NCBI RefSeq assembly: GCF_028640845.1
Contig: NC_080540.1
Location: 51,814,561 to 51,878,560 of the forward strand
DNA: 64,000 nucleotides
Direction: 5' to 3'
DNA from: Ahaetulla prasina
Lineage: Eukaryota; Chordata; Lepidosauria; Squamata; Colubridae
This document shows, piece by piece, positions 55,530-64,000 of the stretch (positions are counted from its first letter, which is position 1; each line of letters starts with the position of its first letter). The notes beneath the pieces are model-generated. The model did no database searches and was not told where the DNA came from. It saw nothing but the letters and a program-made list of their open reading frames with translations. The position numbers were made by a program, and so were the translations under genes.

Positions 55530-56279
55530 CCACCCACAGGAACACAGTGATGAAGAATGGGAGAAAAGACCAAGGTTCGCCCTAAAGTCTCTGTTTCACC
55601 TCTATTGTTGTATTTTTTAATACTTTCAAGGGGTTATTGAGTCTTTAAATAACTTTGATTAACTTTTCTCTTAAGTAACAGTAAATCTGGACTTCAAGAG
55701 AGACAGAAATAATGCTCCCTTCACCATGTTTTATTACTAAATTGAGAGGGAAACATTCTTCAAGCTTTTTAAAAAAACTTTTCTTAAAGAAAAGCAGAAC
55801 TTACTTTTGTGGAGAACTCTTATTCCTGTGGCGCTCCCTTCTCCTATTCCACTCTTGTAACTATGAAACAGATTTGCAATGTCATTCTGTACCTTACACA
55901 ACTGTCCTTTGGTATTAGGCATCATGAGATCCTTTCATGGGAAGTCAAAATACAGTAAACTTACAGAGGCTTAAAATGGGCTCTGTTTTATGTGAATTCA
56001 GCACTGTTGTGTTCAACAAAACAAAACAAAAAATGTGTTTGCTCTGACCAGCTATGTATATCTTACAAATTGGGTATGCATTACTTTCACTGGAGTTTGA
56101 TGTCCTCTTGTTATTCTGTCGCCTGCTGTTCTCCAGCATCTTCATTTAAAGAAAATTGATACCACTAGATGAAAAATGTGAAATGAAGCACCGTTATTTG
56201 AAAGTTGCATGTTATATTGAACTGTGTGACAATTGGTATAGGTAGAGAAAAAAATATTCTGATTTTTTAAAAAACTAAA
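55530..56279. other. Unassigned intron interval
   Basis: No gene or element ends recognised. Confidence 0.5.
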
Positions 56280-58270
56280 ACTTAATTAAATTTTTAAAAA
56301 AGAAAGATAAAGAAGTAATATTTAGAATAAGGGGGAAAGAAAAAGAACCAAGAAAATAACAAAGATAAACAGAAAGGAAAAAAGGGAAATAAACCCAAAG
56401 AAATGATTTCTGATGTTATTTCACAATAGTTATCAGTATAAATATAAATTGATCTCTTATTCTATGGTTATAGCAATGCTTTGGCATTTTTTCTCTCTAA
56501 TTTATTTTTTAAATCATCAAAACCATACATCATAATTTCATTTTTTCCATGTCATGCAAAAAGTCAAGTTGTTTCCAGTCATTATTAGACAATATTTTAA
56601 AATCCAATTATAGCTATCAATTTGGCCATCTCAGCAAGTTCCATCATCTTCACCAGCAATTCCTCAATTGTGGTTAAATCTTTCCACCTTTGTGCAAATA
56701 ATACTTTCGCTGCAATTACCATATACAAAAACAAAAAAATTTTCAACTATACATTCTCCTTCACAAAATTCTAGTATACTAGAATAAGTTCACCAGTTTA
56801 TGTTTGGTTATAATTTCTGTTCTATAAAATGCTTCTTTTGATGACAGACAGAAAGGTATTTTCAGACACAACTTAGGTTTATATCTGCTCTATACTCTCA
56901 GTACGGCACATCTAACAAATAGTTTTTAAAGTCTACATTAATCTTAGTTTTGTCATACCATAAATATCCATGCCACCAAATTTCAGGTCTTTTCCTTCTA
57001 ACTCCAAATGTTTTTTGTCTTCAGTTTAGTTTGGATGAAAGAAGCAGTGTTCCTTCTTTCATCCAAATGAAATAACTTGGAAAGTATTATTGCAAATCTT
57101 TTTCTTACGTTTGTTACACCTTATAGGCTTTTTCCCCCGACACACAAATTTAGATGTATCATTGTGCCATTGTTTAATTGGTACTTCAGTTCAAAATGGA
57201 TATTATCTGAAATAAAAATAACCTTCTAGGCAGAATATTAATTTTAATCACAGAAATTTCCTCAGCAATATCAATTGTTTCTTCTTCCATTTAACATATC
57301 TTTTTTTAAAAAACAATCATTTGAAGTTTTAACATCTTTCTTTTGAAATAGCATACAATTCATATTTCTCATGAACTTATCTTCTTCTCAAACGTAAAAC
57401 CATATTATTCATCACATTTTTTTGTTCTTGTATTTTCATAGTTTTAGTCAATATCTATGTCTTCTGTTCCTTGATCTTAAAACCTGTTAATTCACCAACT
57501 TCCTTTAATTTTCCCATTAATATTTCAAATTTATTTAAAGGATCTTCTAAAAACAGCACTAGATAATCTCCAAAAGCCATTATTTGATTATTTATTTAAA
57601 CAATTTATTTGTGTCTTCTGTGAAGTATGTACTGATTTTATCCAGTTTACAAAATTCTATCCAAAGTTTATACTTTCCAAATTTTTAAATTAAAAAGTCC
57701 AACTCAAATTGTCAAAAGCTTTCTATACATCTTAAAGAATCGATGAAACTTGTTTTTTATTATGCTGTTCAAAATATTCTACAGTATCCACTATAGTTCT
57801 AAAGTTACCTTTTGTCTTTTAGATAACAAAACATATTGATCTTTATGAAAAAAAATCTCACAATTAGATGCATTCTATGAGCTAAGATCATTGTGAACAA
57901 ATCATAATTATTATTAAGTAGTGTTATTAATCGATAATTTCTTGTTAAATCATGTCCTTTAAGTATTAATGTTATATTTTCAAATTTCTAAATATCACAG
58001 ATCTTTCAAATTCATTATGTTTTTCAAAGACTGTAAATGTTCATTCTCAAAGCATTTATAGTAAGAACCCAGTCATCGATTTGTTCCAGGCACTTTTCCT
58101 GGTTTAAACTTTTTTAAATAACTCTAGAAAACTTTAATTGTTATAATTCATAATATATCTTTTTATATATATATATTTAAAATATGTCTGTTTTATCCAA
58201 GGAAATGCCATGTCCTTTATACAGATAATACTGATGAAATGCTTTTTGTATTGCCATATTATCTGTTAGA
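56280..58270 (-). mobile_element. L1 LINE relic, reverse transcriptase and C-terminal part
   Basis: Minus-strand translation, broken by many stops, gives L1 ORF2 landmarks in order from high to low coordinate. Near 58240 is KAFHQYYLYKG; near 58100 FKPGKVPGTN; near 57950-57830 ITLILKGHDLTRNYRLITLL then MILAHRMHLIV. Near 57720 is KAFDNLSW; near 57560-57480 FLEDPLNKFEILMGKLKEVG. Near 56700-56630 is VIAAKVLFAQRWKDL then ELLVKMMELAEMAKL. The order and spacing fit an old 5'-truncated L1. Confidence 0.75.
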
Positions 58271-58539
58271 GTACAGTGTGTGCCTCTTAAAATTCCAATA
58301 GCTTTTTTTTTTTAAATTTATATACTAACAATTTTCCTGGTTTGTTTGGAAATTCTTTTTTTTTTTTTTGCTTGTTCAATTTTATTTCAATCTCTTTAAC
58401 TGTTAATATGAATAAATGTTATAAAAATTTAATTTGATGAGGGATATTGGAGATTTCTTTAATTCTTGTTTTCTTTTTATTTCACTCATAAGAGCCAGTG
58501 TTTTCTCTTGGCACTTTTTTTACCATTATATTGTTTATT

Positions 58540-59095
58540 TGCATATTAATCCTCAAATAAAATCAGAACTGAAACTTGAATTACATGGGCCTAACACTAT
58601 AGCACTGGGAATTTATGAACCAAATATAGATAAATCAACTTTTTTACAAATTAGTAAGTTTTTCTTATAAAATGGATATTTAATGGGAGAGTGGAATGAA
58701 ATATTTTCCCCACGGTTGGATAGAACATCTGAGAAAAATATTAAAACTACTAGAGGTAAATTACCAAATGCCTTTCTGATCTGATGAACAATTTAGAGCT
58801 AACAGATATATGGTAGACAGGGAAATATCAACTCTAAAGAATATACTTGTTGTTCAGAAAGACATATCTTTTTTCAAAAATAGATACGATTTGGATCTCA
58901 AAAAAGTCAAACTACTAAGATTGCTAAAGTAGAGATTTTATTAAAGACTTTTTCTGATCTCAACCCTTTGAGTTTGGTTTATAAAGGGAAAGCTATTGTA
59001 CTTTTAGATGGAGGTTAAATGCATTGTTACAGAAAGAAGAAATTAATCTAAATATAGGCACTGACTTAAGAATGGTTTGAGATGCAAGTACAGCT
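58540..59095 (+). mobile_element. L1 endonuclease-region relic, inverted relative to its 3' half
   Basis: The plus strand gives endonuclease-side L1 landmarks: LGIYEPNIDKSTFLQ near 58600, WNEIFSPRLDRTSEKN near 58690, TTRGKLPNAF near 58750, EYTCCSERHIFF near 58840, and KVEILLKTFSDLNPLSL near 58925. These precede reverse transcriptase in L1 ORF2, yet lie on the opposite strand just upstream of the minus-strand half. This is the pattern of a 5' inversion by twin priming. Confidence 0.7.
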
Positions 59096-59105
59096 TTTAA
59101 GAAAG

Positions 59106-59690
59106 GATAAGGTAAAAGGTAAAGGAATCCCTGCAGATTTTACTCTGCTAGTCATTGCCAACTATAGAGGGTGATTCTCATCTCTATTTCAAGACCATTG
59201 AGCCATCGCTGTTCAAAGACATTTCCATGGTCATGGGCCCAGCATGACATCATGGAGTGCTGTTACCTTCCCACTGAAGTGGTACCTATTTATCTATTCA
59301 TATTTGCATCTATTTGAACTGCTAGGCTGGCAGGAGCTGAAGCAAAGGCAGGAGCTCATTCAGTCATGTGGTGCTCAGGTCTCAAACCTGGGCTGTCAGC
59401 TTTCCATCCTGGTGTCTTAACCAGGGGTGAAATCCAGCAGGTTCTGACAGGTTCTAGAGAACCGGTAGTGGAAATTTTGAGCAGTTTGGAGAACCGACAA
59501 ATACCACCTCTGGCTGGCCCCAGAGTGGAGTGGTAATGGAGATTTTGTGAGGAGTGAGGAGGGAATGGGGATTTTGCAGTATCCTTCCTCTGCCAGGCCT
59601 ACCAAGCCAAACCACGCACACCAAGCCACGCCCGTAGAACCAGTAGCAAAAAAATTCACCACTGGTTTTAACCCCTGAGCACCGCACTGT
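59106..59690 (-). mobile_element. Sauria-type SINE, split by a hAT element
   Basis: 59106-59421 is a minus-strand SINE body (AAGGTAAAGGAATCCCTGC ... TTTCCATCCTGGTGTCTTAACC). The head resumes at 59665-59690 (TTTTAACCCCTGAGCACCGC). The hAT at 59422-59664 separates them. Confidence 0.8.
59422..59664 (+). mobile_element. Non-autonomous hAT element inside a SINE
   Basis: CAGGGGTGAAATCC ... ATTCACCACTG, flanked by gtcttaac (59414-59421) and gttttaac (59665-59672), 7 of 8. Interior words ACCGGTAGTGG and CAAGCCACGCCC mark the same group as 28588 and 42034. Confidence 0.82.
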
Positions 59691-60299
59691 CCTTTATGAA
59701 AGGATAGCTCAAACAGAAAATATAATTGTTTCTAAAAAGGCTTCAGCCTATATGTTTTAATATTGTTATTGCCATTTCAACATTTTACAATACACAGTTT
59801 CAGGTAAATATGAATAGGCTAAGAAGTCCCCAGTTGAAGTTCTTTCTTCAATTATACCAATTACCAGGTGGACAACTTATCTGACTAATTAGCAGTTATC
59901 CATCTGCACTTTGGATAGGAAGTATTGATATGGAAAACCAGCACAATTTAATAGAAATGTTTCCATGCGATCTAGATTTCTCTCAGAATGATTTATGGCT
60001 TGCCTACCTCAATAGTCATCTGAAAGTAGTTGGAGATTTGAAACAATTTAATAAAACTGAGATTAAAATATTTGTAGGCAGTGTTGAATGTTGATTAATC
60101 AACATTCATATGAAGAAGTACTACGATTTTTTTATGCCATGTCCCTTGATATTTTAAAAAATATTTTTTTAAAAGTAGTCCATTTTTGACCGAATTAAAT
60201 CACATTTACAGTGTTAGAAATAAAGTCTATAGAAATCTGTAGAAATAAAGCATGTTGCACTTCAAACCAATAGATGCTCCTTTTTTGGGGTGTGAAAGA

Positions 60300-60410
60300 G
60301 GAAACTTTGCACCAAAGGTGTTTTTTCAAGAGGCAATTGGACTTTCTTTCTTTTTCCTTGAAGACTTTTCACTTCTCATTCAAGAAGCTTCTTCAGTTCC
60401 TTGCAGGAGT
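60300..60410 (+). mobile_element. Left half of the fold-back family
   Basis: CCAAAGGTGTTTTTTCAAGAG, then CACTTCTCATTCAAGAAG. Matches the left arm of the elements at 43431 and 48479. The right arm is missing. Confidence 0.6.
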
Positions 60411-60634
60411 CTTTGCTGTTTTAAGGTGCTACAGTACTGCATTGAAAATATTCTATTTTATTGTTTGGTGAACAAATTTTACTGAACAACATATATTATA
60501 GGCTTAAAATAATTTTCCAGACTACAAAAGGGTAGGGGTTGAGATTTGGGGGTGAGTCTCAGTGTTCTTAAGACTCACTGTGTAATGCCTTGAAATTTGA
60601 TTTTGGAACTGCAGGAGTAGATACATAATACTAG

Positions 60635-61297
60635 CAGAGGTGGGCTGCTGGGGGTTTGCAGGGGTTCGGGAGAACCTCTAGCTAAGATTCTGTGGTGTTT
60701 GAGAACCCCCAAATCCCACTCCTGGCTGGCCCCACCCACCCTCCCAGGAGTCCCCATGCGATCCATTTTAGATACAGGTAAGTGCAGGGCATGTGCGGAG
60801 CCTCGGAGGGGGGGGCAAAAAACGGACCTACCAGAAGTTTGGGAAGGCCAGAAAGGCCAGTTTCCTGCCTCCAGAGGGCCTCTAGAGCGAGGGTCTCCAA
60901 CCTTGGTCCCTTTAAGACTTGTGGACTTCAACTCCCAGAGTTCCTCAGCCAGCTCTGCTGGCTGAGGGACTCTGGGAGTTGAAGTCCACAAGTCTTAAAG
61001 TCCACAAGTCCACAAGTCTTAAAGTCCACAAGTCTTTAACTCTGGGAGTTAAAGTCCACAAGTCTTAAAGAGTTGAAGTCCACAAGTCTTAAAGTCCACA
61101 AGTCTCTGGGAGTTGAAGTCCACAAGTCTTAAAGTCCACAAGTCTTAAAGGTTGGAGACTCCTGCTCTAGAGCCTGGAGAGGCCATTTTCACCCTCTGTG
61201 AGGCTTGAGGGAGGCCTAGGCCATGCCCACCATGGCCACTCCCATCCAGCAACCGGGCAAAGAACCCCTTGCTAAAAAATTTTGAAGACCACACCTG
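60635..61297 (+). mobile_element. Non-autonomous hAT element containing an expanded MITE
   Basis: Ends CAGAGGTGGGCTGC and GACCACACCTG, flanked by aatactag (60627-60634) and aatactat (61298-61305), 7 of 8. The MITE at 60888-61164 is nested within it. Confidence 0.72.
60888..61164. mobile_element. Palindromic hAT MITE with internal tandem expansion
   Basis: 277 bp against 106-135 bp for its relatives, with perfect duplications ctctagag (60880-60887 and 61165-61172). The extra length is repeated copies of CCACAAGTCTTAAAGT and GGGAGTTGAAGT in the right arm (about 60970-61150). Confidence 0.87.
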
Positions 61298-61305
61298 AAT
61301 ACTAT

Positions 61306-62321
61306 AGATAATTAATTTTTTTTAAACTGCCTAGCATTTACACAGGCATTCAAGGAAATGCTACCTATGTTTTGTTGAAATAACTATTGAATGTGAAAAG
61401 AAGAAATTTGCAAAGAACTTGAAAACTAGACCATGAACCGGGAGGATTTTGCAAAGCAAGGATTCCCATCAAGCTGAGTTTGGAGATTCATGAAGACAAT
61501 TTTCAGTTCATGACCAAACATTTTCATATGGAGAATTATGAGATGTAAAGATGAAAAAGAAAACATGAACCAATCCAAACCTGATTGCGAATAAAGATGG
61601 ATATTTCTGGGAAATTACTATGTCTCCAAAATTACAATAATAAATTAATGACACACACTAGAGAAAGCTCTGAAATTCCTGGTAAACCATTGCTTTTCAA
61701 TTATACGTAAACTTATCCTTTATTTAACTCCTCTTGTTACAATCCTCCTTCAATATTTTCCGTATATCACAAAGCAAAAGGCACATAGTAATTTCTCTGC
61801 AGACATACTGTCTTCCTGCTTTTAGCCCATCGAAGCATCAAAACACTCCTAATGCATTGAGACAATTCAGATTCAGTTCTGATTACTTGAAAGGAAAGTT
61901 TTCTTCACCTCTGGAAGCCACAAAATCTTACAAACTATTTCAGTTCAACTTGGGATGCAGCCAAACCAAATACACATAATGATGCTGAGCTACTTTAATG
62001 GACATTTTTTTCCTGACTGAGTTGATGGCATCATAGATGAAGAATAGATAAAAACCTATCCAGAGTACCAATATCTCAGGTATTCCCACCTTGTAAAATC
62101 TTGGCATGTTATTCTTTTGTGAAAGAGATATTATTTTTAGAAGATTAAAAAGAAAGGTTTGGCCTTATAAATCATTTGTTAACAAGTGGGCCTATTATAC
62201 CGTTTAATATGTATGAAATGTTAACACTGAAATATTAATATTTTCCTGAAAGAGAGTGCAAGTGACATGGAGATAAAGGCTCATTGCAATAATCCAAACA
62301 TGAAAAGTTCGCAGATTTAAA
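61306..62321. other. Unassigned intron interval
   Basis: No gene or element ends recognised. Confidence 0.5.
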
Positions 62322-63056
62322 CTACTATGGCAAAGTTAGATAGCATACTAAAAAGCAGAGACATCACCCTGCCAACAAAAGTGCATATAATCAAGGCTAT
62401 GGTTTTCCCAGTTGCAATGTATGGCTGTGAAAGTTGGACCAGAATAAAGGCTGAGTGCGAAAGAATTGAGGCCTTTGAACTCTGGTGCTGGTGAAGACTC
62501 CTGCAAGTCCCTTGGACTGCAAGGCGATCAAACCAGTCAGTCCTAGAGGAGATCAACCCTGACTGCTCTTTAGAAGGCCAGATCCTGAAGATGAAACTGA
62601 AATACTTTGGCCACCTAATGAGAAAGAAGGACTCACTGGAGAAGAGCCTAATGCTGGGAAAGATGGAAGGCAAAAGAAGAAGAGGACGACAGAGAATGAG
62701 GTGGCTGGATGGAGTCACTGAAGCAGTAGGCATGAGCTTAAATGGTCTCTGGGGGATGGTAGAGGACAGGAAGGCCTGGACGAAAGTTGTCCATTTATTT
62801 ATTTATTTCGATTTTTATACCGCCCTTCTCCCGGAGGACTCAGGGCGGTGTACAGCCAAGTAAAAATTCAATATATAAACATTAAAAAGAAGTTAAAAAA
62901 ATATTATAATGTGGCCGAAATTTTAAAACCATTTAAAATCTTAAAACATAAATACCCCAATAAAATTTCAATCCAGTCCAGTCCATGGGGTTGCAATGGG
63001 TTGCAATGGGTCGAACACAACTTTGCAACTAACAACAACAACAATAACAAAATATT
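62322..63056 (+). mobile_element. RTE-BovB 3' end, split by an L2 fragment
   Basis: ORF2 remnants: YGCESWTRIKAE near 62422, EAFELWCW near 62470, LKYFGHLMRKKDSLEKSL near 62595-62650, RMRWLDGVTEAV near 62695. The 3' end resumes at about 62985 (GGTTGCAATGGGTCGAACAC, ACTTTGCAACTAAC) with an AAC tail. A reversed L2 end at about 62789-62984 interrupts it. The frame from 62591 is open for 90 codons but crosses into the insertion. Confidence 0.85.
62789..62984 (-). mobile_element. L2 LINE 3' end inserted in BovB
   Basis: Starts (plus strand) with TTTATTTATTTATTTCG, the reversed AAAT tail, then the inverted hairpin ACCGCCCTTCTCCCGGAGG ... CAGGGCGGT. It ends near the CAGTCCAGTCCA repeat. Confidence 0.78.
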
Positions 63057-64000
63057 GTAATCTTCTTATAACATAAAGAAAAACTTTTATCCAGCATAAC
63101 TTTTAGCACCAAAGTGAGGAAAGAGACAGCGGGGGAGGGAAGGAGGGAGAGAGAGAAAGTAGTTTTGCCATTTTGCTCATGAACTCTTCATTGCAATAAA
63201 AGAGAACAAGTAGGCTTGAAAATTTGAGCCACACCCACTTTGGGGGTATTAAGTCTAAAAATGACATAGGAGAATCATCTGCAGACCCTATCAATAGAAG
63301 TGAATAGCTCAGGGTTGAATTGCAGTGTCCTTAGTATTCTCTGAGCTTGGTTGTTTTCTTGCAGACATTTCTTTGCCAGCTAGGTAATGTCTTCAGCACT
63401 AGAAAGGTGTGAGGCTTGCTCTCTGTTTATATACAGTAGCTAATCACTAAATGTCTATGGAGATTTTCAGTCATCCAGGTCATGTTTATCCCCAAAGTGC
63501 TTTTTCAAGAGGCAACTGGGCTTTCTGATTTTTCTTTGAAAATGTTTCGCTTCTCATCCAAGAAGCTTCTTCAGTTCTGCAGTAGATAATCTATCTACAT
63601 TTTTCTAGAGTCAGCATACCCTAGTCTGGATTATTTGCATAGCTGTCTTGGACAGATCTATGTTTCCCTACCTAGATTCAGCACCTCGACTATCACTAAA
63701 TAGAAACTTTGGATGACGGGAATGAATGAAGTATCCACTATAACTGGTCTCCTGCTATTTCTCAAAAGTTAATCTGCATTCAGTGGAATGACATGCAAAA
63801 TTTGGAATGTATTTATGAAACGTGATGAAGCAAGCCCTGTTTATTTTTAAAATTGTTAACCTGAAGTGAGACCCATGATGAGTATATTCAATCATCTCCA
63901 GAAGACAAACAGAGGGAAAATGCATAAGCAGCAGTGCCAAATGAAAGCATATGAATGACAAGACCATTATTATTATTGGACAGATAATAGTTCTTATCTC
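63057..64000. other. Window end within the intron
   Basis: Includes a short GGGA/GAGA tract (63130-63160), a dispersed repeat piece at about 63339-63430, and the left half of the fold-back family at about 63455-63585 (CCAAAGTGCTTTTTCAAGAG, CGCTTCTCATCCAAGAAGC). No exon seen. Confidence 0.5.

Larger units (their letters stand above)
45831..64000 (+). other. GRM7: GRM7 intron 1 (5' part)
   Basis: The donor CAG|GTAGGA begins at 45831 and no further GRM7 exon was found to the window end, consistent with the very long first introns known in this gene. The intron carries the repeats listed below. Confidence 0.85.

Noticed and set aside
1..64000. CRISPR arrays, bacterial operons or tRNA/rRNA genes
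   Set aside because: The window is vertebrate nuclear DNA. The tRNA-like parts belong to SINEs and the direct repeats are microsatellites or transposon-internal.

Overview
This window reads as nuclear DNA from a squamate reptile, most likely a colubroid snake. It contains the first coding exon of one vertebrate gene, GRM7 (metabotropic glutamate receptor 7). Almost everything else is interspersed repeats of a snake type: CR1 and L2 LINEs, two jockey-like LINE families, RTE-BovB, tRNA-derived Sauria-type SINEs, many non-autonomous hAT elements, and long AATAG microsatellites attached to LINE 3' ends. The species call is inference from this repeat mix; no species-specific marker was found.

Layout. 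1-13600: nested LINE, SINE and hAT copies in AT-rich intergenic DNA. 14085-25377: two nearly complete Ty3/Gypsy LTR retrotransposons, both on the minus strand and 1.9 kb apart. Each has matching LTRs, a perfect 5-bp target duplication, a shared primer-binding site, a polypurine tract and one long gag-pol reading frame. The first (4,557 bp) has LTRs differing at 2 of 178 positions, one in-frame stop in gag and a changed residue in a reverse transcriptase motif. The second (4,836 bp) has LTRs identical over 270 bp but two frameshifts in pol. 25383-44640: more LINE, SINE and hAT copies, microsatellites and unassigned sequence. 44640-45900: a CpG-dense GRM7 promoter and first exon, with coding sequence at 45312-45830 and a splice donor at 45831. 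45831-64000: the start of GRM7 intron 1, with further repeats, including an L1 relic in two opposite-strand halves, a large fold-back hairpin and nested hAT elements.

How the parts relate. There is no operon and no multi-gene system. The only host gene is GRM7. The other coding sequence belongs to mobile elements: LINE reverse transcriptases, and gag-pol of the two LTR elements. The richest content is the insertion history. Target-site duplications are readable for about a dozen hAT elements, two SINEs, one LINE and both LTR elements, and several of these sit inside one another. All positions and repeat comparisons were made by eye; family names rest on recognised protein and terminal motifs, not on a database search.
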